Shown here: positions 40,865 through 49,600 of the stretch, in pieces | How the letters are laid out: the number at the start of each line of letters is the position of its first letter | How positions within the stretch are numbered: the first letter of the stretch is position 1 | DNA from: Azospirillum rugosum | GTDB taxonomy: Bacteria > Pseudomonadota > Alphaproteobacteria > Azospirillales > Azospirillaceae | Length of the DNA stretch: 64,000 nt | NCBI RefSeq assembly: GCF_017876155.1 | Contig: NZ_JAGINP010000004.1 | Coordinates: forward strand, 186,001 to 250,000 | Direction of reading: 5' to 3' | The notes under the pieces: generated by a model | Databases searched by the model: none | The model's input: only the letters and a program-made list of their open reading frames with translations | What the model was told of the DNA's origin: nothing | Position numbers and translations under genes: made by a program

Positions 40865-42094
40865 TTACGAATGGCTGCCCGTCAGCACCGCGTCAAAACG
40901 CTCCAGCGCCCAGTCCACCTGCTCCCGCGTGATGACCAGCGGCGGGGCGATGCGGATGGTGTGGTCGTGGGTGTCCTTGGCGAGGATGCCGCGCGCCCGG
41001 AGATCCTCGCAGTACCGGCGGGCGCCGCCGGCCTCCGGGTGCAGCTCCACCGCCAGCATCAGGCCGCGGCCGCGGACCTCGCGGACCAGGTTGCTGCGGA
41101 TGCCGGCCAGCTGCTCCTGGAAATACGCGCCCTGGGTGGCGGCGTTGTCGATCATGCCCTCCTCCACCAGCACGCGCATGGCGGCTCTCGCCACGGCGCA
41201 GGCCAGCGGGTTGCCACCGAAGGTGCTGCCGTGCTGGCCGGGCTTCAGCACGCCCAGCACCTCCGAATTCGACAGCACCGCCGACACGGGGTAGAAGCCG
41301 CCGGACAGGGCCTTGCCGATCAGGGTGACGTCGGCCTCCACCCCTTCATGCTCCTCGGCGAGCAGCTTTCCGGTGCGGCCCAGGCCGGTCTGGATCTCGT
41401 CCAGGATCATGACGATGCCGCGCTCGGTGCACAGCTCCCGCACCCGGCGCAGGTAGCCCGGCGGCGGGATGACCACCCCGGCCTCGCCCTGGATCGGCTC
41501 CAGCAGGACGGCCACCGTGTTGGGGGTGATGGCCGCCTCCATGGCCGCCGCGTCGCCGAAGGGCACCGTGCGGAAGCCCGGCGTGAAGGGGCCGAAGCCG
41601 CCGCGGGCGTCCGGGTCTGTGGAGAAGCTGACCACGCTGATGGTCCGGCCGTGGAAGTTGTCGGCGCAGACGATGATCTCCGCCTGGTTCTCCGGCACGC
41701 CGCGCACCTCGTACCCCCACTTGCGGACGGTCTTGATGGCCGACTCCACCGCCTCCGCCCCGCTGTTCATGGGCAGGATCTTGTGGGACCCGGTCAGCGC
41801 CGCCAGCTCCTCGTAGAAGGGGGCCAGCTGGTCGTTGCGGAAGGCGCGGGAGGTCAGGGTCAGCTTGGAGGCCTGCTCGACCATTGCCTCCAGGATCTTC
41901 GGGTGGCAGTGCCCCTGGTTGACCGCGGAGTAGGCGGACAGGCAGTCCAGATACCGGTTGCCCTCCACATCCCACAGCCAGACTCCCTCCCCGCGGGACA
42001 GCACCACGTCCAGCGGCTTGTAGTTGTAGGCGCCCAGGCGGGATTCGGTTCCGATGAGGTCGGCCCCGATAAGCTTGGCGGCGTGCTGCGTCAT
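40865..42094 (-). CDS. rocD: ornithine aminotransferase
   Basis: RocD converts ornithine and 2-oxoglutarate to glutamate-5-semialdehyde and glutamate. The 409-residue class III aminotransferase has [40 protein letters not shown], the [14 protein letters not shown] segment, [27 protein letters not shown] and the PLP Lys in [16 protein letters not shown]. The OAT-type opening [13 protein letters not shown] separates it from GabT and ArgD. A strong AAGGAGG ribosome-binding site precedes the ATG at 42094. It follows arginase by 23 bp, so the two enzymes of arginine degradation are probably co-transcribed. Confidence 0.95.
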   Translation of the reverse strand: MTQHAAKLIGADLIGTESRLGAYNYKPLDVVLSRGEGVWLWDVEGNRYLDCLSAYSAVNQGHCHPKILEAMVEQASKLTLTSRAFRNDQLAPFYEELAALTGSHKILPMNSGAEAVESAIKTVRKWGYEVRGVPENQAEIIVCADNFHGRTISVVSFSTDPDARGGFGPFTPGFRTVPFGDAAAMEAAITPNTVAVLLEPIQGEAGVVIPPPGYLRRVRELCTERGIVMILDEIQTGLGRTGKLLAEEHEGVEADVTLIGKALSGGFYPVSAVLSNSEVLGVLKPGQHGSTFGGNPLACAVARAAMRVLVEEGMIDNAATQGAYFQEQLAGIRSNLVREVRGRGLMLAVELHPEAGGARRYCEDLRARGILAKDTHDHTIRIAPPLVITREQVDWALERFDAVLTGSHS

Positions 42095-42117
42095 GGCCTT
42101 GTTTCCTCCTTATTGAG

Positions 42118-43083
42118 TCAGACGGCTTGCCCGCCGATCTGCGATTGGGTGACCGCGGGGTCGATGATGCGGCGGCCGAACAGGCTCGCCACCAGGTCGA
42201 CCAGCAGCAGGGCGCTCTTGCCCCGCTCGTCGAGGAAGGGGTTCAGCTCCACCACGTCCAGGGAGCCGACGACGCCCGCGTCGTGCAGCATCTCCATGAT
42301 CAGGTGCGCCTCGCGGTAGGTGGCCCCGCCCAGCACCGCCGTGCCCACCGCCGGCGCGATGGACGGGTCGAGGAAGTCCACGTCCAGGCTGACGTGCAGG
42401 TGCCCGCCCGCCGCCTTCACCCGCTCGATGATCCGGCGCATGTGGACCCCGACGCCGTGCTCGTCGATCAGCCGCATGTCCACCACGTCCACGCCGCGGG
42501 CGCGCAGAAGCCGCCGCTCGCCGGGGTCGAGGCTGCGGATGCCGAACAGGTGGACATGCGCCGGGTCGACCGTGGCCCGCTGCTCCGGCGGGAAGACGCC
42601 GTCGAAGCCGTCCTCCCCGCACAGCAGCGCCACCGGCATCCCGTGCATGTTCCCGGACGGCGAGGTGTTGGGCGTGTTGAAGTCCCCGTGCGCGTCCAGC
42701 CACAGCACGAACAGCGGAGTCCCCGTGTCCCGGCAGTGCCGCGCCACCCCGGTGACGGAGCCCATGGACAGGCTGTGGTCGCCGCCCAGGAAGACCGGCA
42801 CGCCGCCCGCCCGCATCATGGAATAGGACCGGTCGGCCAGCACCCGCGACCAGGCGGTGATCTCCGCCAGCCGGTCCGCCCCCTCGCCCTCGTGCGGCGG
42901 CGTCAGGTCTCCCAGATCGCGCACCTCGTGCCCGAGGTCGCGCAGCGCCCGCACCAGCCCCGCCGTGCGCAGCGCCGCCGGCCCCATCAGGGCGCCGGGA
43001 TGGCCGGCCCCCGCCTCGATCGGCACCCCCAGAATCTCGACGAACCGCTGCCCGCTGTCCTGAGCCGCACCTTGCGACGTCAT
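42118..43083 (-). CDS. rocF: arginase
   Basis: Arginase hydrolyses arginine to ornithine and urea with two manganese ions. The 321-residue protein has the ureohydrolase signatures FLGGDHSLSMGSVTG, WLDAHGDFNTPNTSPSGNMH and SLDVDFLDPSIAPAVGTAVL, which contain the metal-binding His and Asp residues. MHGMPVALLCGEDGFDG is typical of RocF-type arginases. The length is near the family norm of about 300. The gene is divergent from an Lrp-family regulator and is followed by ornithine aminotransferase, giving a compact arginine-to-glutamate route. Urea would be an additional nitrogen source. Confidence 0.95.
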   Translation of the reverse strand: MTSQGAAQDSGQRFVEILGVPIEAGAGHPGALMGPAALRTAGLVRALRDLGHEVRDLGDLTPPHEGEGADRLAEITAWSRVLADRSYSMMRAGGVPVFLGGDHSLSMGSVTGVARHCRDTGTPLFVLWLDAHGDFNTPNTSPSGNMHGMPVALLCGEDGFDGVFPPEQRATVDPAHVHLFGIRSLDPGERRLLRARGVDVVDMRLIDEHGVGVHMRRIIERVKAAGGHLHVSLDVDFLDPSIAPAVGTAVLGGATYREAHLIMEMLHDAGVVGSLDVVELNPFLDERGKSALLLVDLVASLFGRRIIDPAVTQSQIGGQAV

Positions 43084-43224
43084 GCCCTGTCTCTCCCTGC
43101 CTCAGTCGCGCCGTTCGCGCTTTCCCTTCAGTATCGGGATCGCCGCAGGCGGCAGAAAGACGGAGAAGTGCCAACAAACGGCGGTAGTTTTGACAGTCTG
43201 CTCAGTCCCGGTTATCAAAGTGGC

Positions 43225-43653
43225 ATGGACGACCTGGACTACCGCCTGCTGGCCCTGCTGCGCGCGGACGCGCGCCGGCCCGTTGCCAGCCTTGCCGCCG
43301 AGCTGGACGTGTCGCGCGCCACCGTGCGCGCCCGCATCGACCGGATGGTCGACAGCGGGGTCATCGCCGGCTTCACGGTGCTGCTGCGCAAGGATCTGCG
43401 GCCCGCGACCGTGCGGGCCATCACGATGATCGAGGTGGAAGGCCGCGCCGCGGAGACGGTCATCGCGCGGCTGCACGGCTTTCCGGAGGTGCGGACCGTC
43501 TACACCACCAACGGCCGCTGGGACGTCGTCGCCGAAGTCGAAACGGACTCGCTGGAGGCCTTCGACGACACGCTGCGCCGCATCCGCCAGATCGCCGGCA
43601 TCGCCTCCACGGAGACCAGCATCCTGCTGTCCGCGCGGAAGGCGGTGCTGTAG
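43225..43653 (+). CDS. Lrp/AsnC-family regulator, probable control of arginase operon
   Basis: This 142-residue protein has an AsnC-type helix-turn-helix (MDDLDYRLLALLRADARRPV, then LDVSRATVRARIDRMVDSGV) and a C-terminal RAM ligand domain (TVRAITMIEVEGRAAETVI, YTTNGRWDVVAEVETDS). It is divergent from rocF across 141 bp. Lrp-type activators of arginase/OAT genes that respond to arginine or ornithine are known in other alphaproteobacteria; this assignment is by position. The ATG at 43225 gives the usual Lrp length; the frame stays open far upstream but overlaps arginase there. Confidence 0.9.
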   Translation: MDDLDYRLLALLRADARRPVASLAAELDVSRATVRARIDRMVDSGVIAGFTVLLRKDLRPATVRAITMIEVEGRAAETVIARLHGFPEVRTVYTTNGRWDVVAEVETDSLEAFDDTLRRIRQIAGIASTETSILLSARKAVL

Positions 43654-43684
43654 CGTTTCAACATCGGCGTTGGAAGGGCGGCGG

Positions 43685-44764
43685 TCAGCCGCCCAGGCTC
43701 GCCAGCACCTTGCCGAGGATAGGCTGCCCGACGACTGCGCCGAGCGCGAAGCCGATGACCAGCCCGACCAGCGCCGCGACGAGCGCCCGGCCGGAGCGCG
43801 GCGGGGTGCGGTCCGCCGGGCGGGCGCCGTTTCCGCCGCCGGACGTCTCCTCCGCCTCGTCCGACGCGGTGGCGGCCCGGCGGGCGCTGTAGGAGGCGTC
43901 GGTGGCCTCCTGCCAGCTCCGGATGCGGTCCAGCGCGGGCTTCAGCTCCTCGTCGGTCGGGGTGGTGCCGCGGCCGTGGATGATCTCCCAGCCCAGGGTC
44001 ACGAAGCGGGCGGTCGTCCGCCCCTCCGGGCTGAAGATCGAGGCCGGCATCCGGCGGTAGGTGGCCTTCACCACGTCCACGTCGTAGGGGACGGCGGTGC
44101 GGAACATCAGATCCGGAAATTCGGACCGCAGCAGGGTCAGCGACTCCCGCCCGACCTCGTCGTTGGTGATCGACAGCATCAGGATGCCGGCGAGCGAGAG
44201 GTTCGGGTTCAGGCCCTTCTGGATGTGCTCCACCACCGACAGGGTGCGCTTCAGCCCGTCCAGCGCGTAGCGGCCGGGGAACACCGGCACGACCAGCCGG
44301 TCGGACGCGGCCAGCGCGCCCGCCGCGAGGTGGCCGAGCGCCGGCGGGCAGTCGATCACCACATAGTCCGGCGGGTTGCGGGAGAAATGCAGCGCCTTGC
44401 GCAGGCCGCGTTGCGATCCGCCGCGGGAGTCCAGCGCGTGCTCCAGCGAGTAGAGCTTGCGGGCGCCGACGATCATCGACAGCCCGTCGAAGGCCGTCGG
44501 GGAGATGGCGTCCTCGACGAAGGTCTCCTGGCTCAGCAGGTCGTTGATGCCGACCTTCGCCTTCTCGCGCAGCAGGAAGTTGCTGGTGGCGCTGCTCTGC
44601 GGGTCGAAATCGATCAGGACGACGCTCTTGCCCAGCGCGGCGAGCGCGAGCGCGAGGTTCACCGAGGTGGTCGTCTTTCCGACGCCGCCCTTCTGATTGT
44701 ACACCGACAGGATGGTCGGCTGCCGCGCCTCCGGCGTGTCGAAGACGTCTTCGTGGCTGGTCAT
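43685..44764 (-). CDS. orphan ParA-like ATPase with C-terminal membrane anchor
   Basis: This 359-residue protein has a ParA/Soj domain: the deviant Walker A YNQKGGVGKTTTSVNLA (Lys25 and Lys30), switch I DFDPQSSATSNFLL and VVIDCPPALGHLAAGAL. Between residues 300 and 328 there is a Ser/Thr/Pro/Arg-rich linker, and the protein ends with a hydrophobic helix (ALVAALVGLVIGFALGAVVG, about 331-350) that should anchor it in the inner membrane. No parB, parS-like site or partner is adjacent. ParA-type ATPases position DNA or protein cargo; the anchor suggests a membrane-bound variant for polar or envelope cargo, which is inference. It converges with the Lrp gene. Confidence 0.85.
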   Translation of the reverse strand: MTSHEDVFDTPEARQPTILSVYNQKGGVGKTTTSVNLALALAALGKSVVLIDFDPQSSATSNFLLREKAKVGINDLLSQETFVEDAISPTAFDGLSMIVGARKLYSLEHALDSRGGSQRGLRKALHFSRNPPDYVVIDCPPALGHLAAGALAASDRLVVPVFPGRYALDGLKRTLSVVEHIQKGLNPNLSLAGILMLSITNDEVGRESLTLLRSEFPDLMFRTAVPYDVDVVKATYRRMPASIFSPEGRTTARFVTLGWEIIHGRGTTPTDEELKPALDRIRSWQEATDASYSARRAATASDEAEETSGGGNGARPADRTPPRSGRALVAALVGLVIGFALGAVVGQPILGKVLASLGG

Positions 44765-44915
44765 GTCCGTTCCGCTTCGTCGTTCTGCGGCAATACCCAT
44801 CCCCGGGGCAAAGGTTCCCCGCCCCGAAGCGAGCGCGCACTATAAGCATCGGCTTGGCCCGAGTCTCCCCGGACGTTCAGCCCTCCTCTCATGGGGACCG
44901 GCGCCAGGCTCCGGA

Positions 44916-46538
44916 TCAGCTGTGGATGCCCGGCGCTTCCTGGCCGGTGCTCGCCACATACTCCGTGTAGCCGCCGCCGTACTGGTGGATGCCCTCCGGC
45001 GTCAGCTCCAGCACCCGGTTGGACAGCCGCGCCAGGAAGTGCCGGTCGTGCGACACGAACAGCATGGTGCCCTCGTAGGCGGCCAGCGCCGTGACCAGCA
45101 TCTGCTTGGTGTCGAGATCGAGATGGTTGGTCGGCTCGTCGAGCACCAGGAAATTCGGCGGGTTGAACAGCATGATCGCCATCACGAGCCGGGCCTTCTC
45201 GCCGCCCGACAGGACGCGGCATTTCTTCTCCACGTCGTCGCCGGAGAAGCCGAAACAGCCGGCCAGCGCGCGCAGCGACCCCTGCCCCGCCTGTGGGAAG
45301 GAGGTTTCCAGAGCCTCGAACACCGTCTGGTCGCCGTCGAGCAGCTCCATGGCGTGCTGGGAGAAATAGCCCATCTTGACGCTGCCGCCGATGGTCACGG
45401 TCCCGGCGTCCGGTTCGGTCACCCCGGCGATCAGCTTCAGCAGCGTCGACTTGCCGGCACCATTGACGCCCATGACGCACCAGCGCTCCTTGCGGCGGAT
45501 GGTGAGGTCCAGCCCTTCGTAGATGGTCCGGCTGCCATAGCCCTTGTGCACGTTCTTCAGGACCGCGACGTCCTCGCCCGAACGCGGGGCCGGCGGGAAG
45601 TCGAACACCACGGTCTGGCGGCGCTTGGGCGGCTCGAACCGCTCGATCTTCTCCAGCTTCTTCACCCGGCTCTGCACCTGGCTGGCGTGGGAGGCGCGGG
45701 CCTTGAAGCGCTCGATGAACTTCAGCTCCTTCGCCAGCATGGCCTGCTGCCGTTCGAACTGCGCCTGCTGCTGCCGTTCGTTCAGCGCCCGCTGCTGCTC
45801 GTAGAAGGCGTAGTCGCCGGAGTAGCTGTTCAGCGACCCGCCGTCGATCTCGATGATCTTCGTGACGATGCGGTTCATGAACTCGCGGTCGTGCGAGGTC
45901 ATCAGCAGGGCGCCTTCATAGCCCTTCAGGAAGCCTTCCAGCCAGATTAGGCTTTCGATGTCCAGGTGGTTGCTCGGCTCGTCGAGGAGCATGGCGTCCG
46001 GCCGCATCAGCAGGATGCGGGCGAGCGCGACGCGCATCTTCCAGCCGCCCGACAGGGCGCCGACGTCCGCGTCCATCATCTCCTGGCTGAAGCTGAGCCC
46101 GGCCAGCACTTCCCGCGCCCGCCCCTCCAGCTCGTAGCCGCCCAGCTCGTCGAAGCGCGCCTGCACCTCGCCGTAGCGCTCGATGATCGCGTCCATCTCG
46201 TCGGCGCGGTCGGGATCGGCCATGGCCGCTTCGAGGCTCGCCAACTCCGCCGCCACCACGCTGACCGGGCCGGCCCCGTCCATCACCTCCGCGACGGCGC
46301 TGCGGCCCGACATCTCGCCGACGTCCTGGTTGAAATAGCCGATGGAGACCTGCTTCTCGATCGCCACCTGGCCGGTGTCCGGCAGTTCCTCGCCCGTGAT
46401 CATCCGGAACAGCGTCGTCTTGCCGGCACCATTGGGTCCGACAAGACCGACCTTTTCGCCCCGGTTCAGCGCCGCGGACGCTTCCAGGAAAAGGATACGG
46501 TGGCTGTTCTGCTTGCTGATGCTGTCGAAGCGAATCAT
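44916..46538 (-). CDS. ABC-F family ATPase (YbiT-like translation factor)
   Basis: This 540-residue soluble protein has two ABC ATPase domains and no membrane part. Walker A motifs are GLVGPNGAGKTT and GVNGAGKSTLL. The signatures are LSGGWKMRVALARIL and LSGGEKARLVMAIML, and Walker B are MLLDEPSNHLD and LVLDEPTNHLD. The linker between domains (about residues 240-310, rich in Gln/Arg/Lys: FERQQAMLAKELKFIERFKA) is the P-site tRNA interaction motif of ABC-F proteins. Members act on the ribosome to relieve stalling or give antibiotic tolerance. The closest pattern is YbiT. Downstream lies the parA-like gene. Confidence 0.93.
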   Translation of the reverse strand: MIRFDSISKQNSHRILFLEASAALNRGEKVGLVGPNGAGKTTLFRMITGEELPDTGQVAIEKQVSIGYFNQDVGEMSGRSAVAEVMDGAGPVSVVAAELASLEAAMADPDRADEMDAIIERYGEVQARFDELGGYELEGRAREVLAGLSFSQEMMDADVGALSGGWKMRVALARILLMRPDAMLLDEPSNHLDIESLIWLEGFLKGYEGALLMTSHDREFMNRIVTKIIEIDGGSLNSYSGDYAFYEQQRALNERQQQAQFERQQAMLAKELKFIERFKARASHASQVQSRVKKLEKIERFEPPKRRQTVVFDFPPAPRSGEDVAVLKNVHKGYGSRTIYEGLDLTIRRKERWCVMGVNGAGKSTLLKLIAGVTEPDAGTVTIGGSVKMGYFSQHAMELLDGDQTVFEALETSFPQAGQGSLRALAGCFGFSGDDVEKKCRVLSGGEKARLVMAIMLFNPPNFLVLDEPTNHLDLDTKQMLVTALAAYEGTMLFVSHDRHFLARLSNRVLELTPEGIHQYGGGYTEYVASTGQEAPGIHS

Positions 46539-46592
46539 GTCCGGCTGGGTTCCCGTGGCTTGGTCGGCCCCTTATGCCACAGCCGGCGCGGT

Positions 46593-46652
46593 GCGCCAGA
46601 GTCCTGATCGATGCGCGGGTGAAACCGTTTTGCGCGATCAGGTCCCTGGCGC
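46593..46652 (-). terminator. long hairpin after the giant adhesin gene
   Basis: GCGCCAGAGTCCTGATCG and CGATCAGGTCCCTGGCGC pair over 18 positions with two mismatches around a 24-base loop. It lies 25 bp after the adhesin stop and 54 bp before the ABC-F start. It has no T-run, but its position suits the end of the adhesin transcript. Confidence 0.45.
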
Positions 46653-46677
46653 GCCGCGCGCCTTGAGCGACCGCGGC

Positions 46678-49600
46678 TTACCCGGCGAGCAGCATCTGGA
46701 GGCTTCGCAGCAGTTCCTCCCCTTCGGCCAGCAGCCCGCTCGGAGCCTGCGCGTTGACCTGCCGCGAGAAGGCCAGCTTGCCGACCGGCGGCTTGACCGC
46801 ATCGGCGTCGGCGCGCTTGCCGGGTTCTGGACTTGCCGGCGTGGTCTCGGACGGCGTGGCTTCGGCGGGCGCATTCGGCTGTTCCTCCGCACCGTTCGGA
46901 GCGCCGGCGGGAGCCTTGCCGTCCGCGTTGCCCCGCCCGGCCGCCGGCCTGGGTGCCGATTGGGGCGCCGCATCCGCCGCCCCGTCCGACGCGTTGTTGC
47001 CGATGTTAAGGCGGAACTCCGTCGTCGCCTGGGCCCCCTGGTCGTCGCGGGCGATGACCTTGATGCTGATGGTCGCCTTCAGGTCCGGCGGCGGGTTGCC
47101 GCTGAAGGTGCCGTTCCCGGAGTCGAACTTCAGCCAGGCGGGCAGCGGGGAGCCATCCGACAGGGACGCCTGGAGCGTGATGTGGGCGTTCGGGTCGGAC
47201 GTCTGGAAGGTGCCGGCCGGCACGGAGATCAGGTTCGGCTGGCCGGGCGTGACGACCCGGTCGCCGACCGAGCCGACCGTGATGAGGCTGGCGCCGCCCA
47301 GCGTGTCGGCGGACGCGACGAAGGACACGGACGGCGGCAGCAGGCTGCTCCCGCGGTAGGACGAGGACGGTGCGAAGCCGGTCGGAGACGACGACTGGCC
47401 ACCCGGGTCGCGGGCCGTCGCCGTCTGCGCCGCCACGCTCGGCGACGTGTCCTGCGCCGTCAGGTCCATGGACGCGCGGGGCAGGGTCGGCGCCGTCGCG
47501 CTCAGCACCGACGCGACAGCCTGGGAGACGCTGGTGCTCGTCGTCGGCCGGGTGGGCTCGACCGTGACCAGAACCACCGGCGTGGGCGCCGTGACGGTCG
47601 GGGGCGCCGGCTGGGCGACCGGCGTGTCCGTCGGGGCGGACACCGGCGTGGTGGTGACGGCCGGGGTCTCGTTCGCCCCCGCCAGGGTGATGGTCAGGGT
47701 CTGCGACGCCGTCCCGCCCTGGCCGTCGGCGATCGTCACCGTGAAGGTTTCGACCGGGTTCACGCTGCCCGGCAACGCATCGATGGCGGCGGCGTCGGGC
47801 ACGAAGGCGAAGGCGCCGGTCGCGCTGTTCACGGTCAGGGTGCCGTAGGCGCCCGCCTTGGTGACGAGGCCGCCCTGGACGGTGCCTCCGCCGATCCCGA
47901 ACGTCACCGCGTTGCCGTCGGCGTCGCGCGCCGCCAGCGTCCCGGTGAAGGGCTGGAACGTGTCCGGGGCCGACGTGTCGGCGTAGGCCGCACTGGCCGG
48001 GCCGCTGGTGAAGGCGGGTGCGTCGTTGGCGCCGTTGACGGTGATGGCGACCTGCCGCGTGGTGCCGTCCTTGGACGTCACGGTGAAGCTGTCGACCTTG
48101 GTCTGGCCGGCGCCGAGGAACTGCACGGCGTTGTTGTCCACCACATAGACGTAGCGCCCGTCGGCCTGGAGCGTGAGGTTTCCCAAATTGCCGGCGCTGG
48201 AGGCGACGGCGGTCTGGAACGCCGCCTGCCCCTGGTCCGCATCGCTGATCGCGATGGTGCCCGCGGCGGTCAGGGCGCCGTTGGCGACGTTCAGGTCCTC
48301 GGTGACCGACGACACGGTCGGCGTTCCGATCGCGGCCGCGTCGTTGGTCCCGGTGATGGTGACGGTGACCGTGTGCGTGGTGCTGTCCAGCGCCTTGACC
48401 GTGAAGGTCTCGGTCAGGGTCTCCCCCGCGCCGAGCCGCTGGATGGCGGTTTGCGCGTTGTCCGCCGCGTAGGTCCAGCGACCGTCGGCGGCGAGCGCGA
48501 AGACGCCGTAGCGCCCCGCGGTGCCCGCCTGCGGCTGGACGCTCGCCTCGCCGGTGTCAGTGTCGGCAATGGTCAGCGTTCCGCCGGTGACCAGTTGGCC
48601 GCCGGCCGTGACGTCCTTGTCCTCCGTGACGGTGCCGGCATCGGTGCCGCCGATCACCGCGGCGTCGTTGACGCCGGTGATGGTGAAGCTGATCCGCTTG
48701 CTGGTGCCGTCGAAGGAGGTGACGGTGAAGCTGTCGGTCCTGGTCCGCCCGGCCCCCAGAAACTGCACGGCGCTGTTGTCGACCGAATAGGCGTAGGTCC
48801 CGTCGGCCTGGAGCGCGAGGCTGCCGAGGTTGCCCTGGTCGCTGCCGACCGTCGTCCGGAACGTCCCCTCCCCCGCGTCCACGTCCCGGATGGACAGGGT
48901 GCCGGTGGCGATGAGCTTGCCGTTGGCGACGTTCGCGTCCTCGGTGACCGCGGCCGAGGTCGGATCACCGATCACCGCGGCGTCGTTCGCCGCAGCCACT
49001 GCAAAGCCGTTGGACGCGGCCACCGATCCGCCCTTGCCGTCGGTCACGCTGTAGGCCAGGCCGACCGGTCCGTTGTAGTCGGCGTTCGGCGTGAAGGTCC
49101 AGGTGCCGTCGCCGTTGTCGGTCAGCGTGCCGTTGGTCGCGGTAAGCCCGGTGACCGACAGGGTGTCGCCATCCGCGTCGGTGAAGCCCGCCAGCAAGTC
49201 GGCCTTGCGGATCACGTAAGCCGTGTCCTCGGTGCCGGCCGCCAGCGTCGCCTTCGTTCCGGTCAGGGCCGGCGCGTCGTTCACCGCCGACAGGGCGAAG
49301 GCCTGCGCCGCCGCCGTGCGGCCGCCCTGCCCGTCCGTCACGCTGTAGGTCAGGCTGACCGGCCCGTTGTAGTCGGCGTCGGGCGTGAAGGTCCAGGTGC
49401 CGTCGCCGTTGTCGGTCAGCGTGCCATGGTCGGCGGCGAGGTCGGCCACGGTCAGCGGATCGCCGTCCACATCGGTGTAGCCGGCCAGCAGGTCGGCCTT
49501 GCGGATCGTATACGGGGCGTCCTCGGTGCCGGCCGCCAAAGTCGCCTTCGTTCCGGTCAGGGCCGGCGCGTCGTTCACTGGGGCGACGTTCACCGTCACC

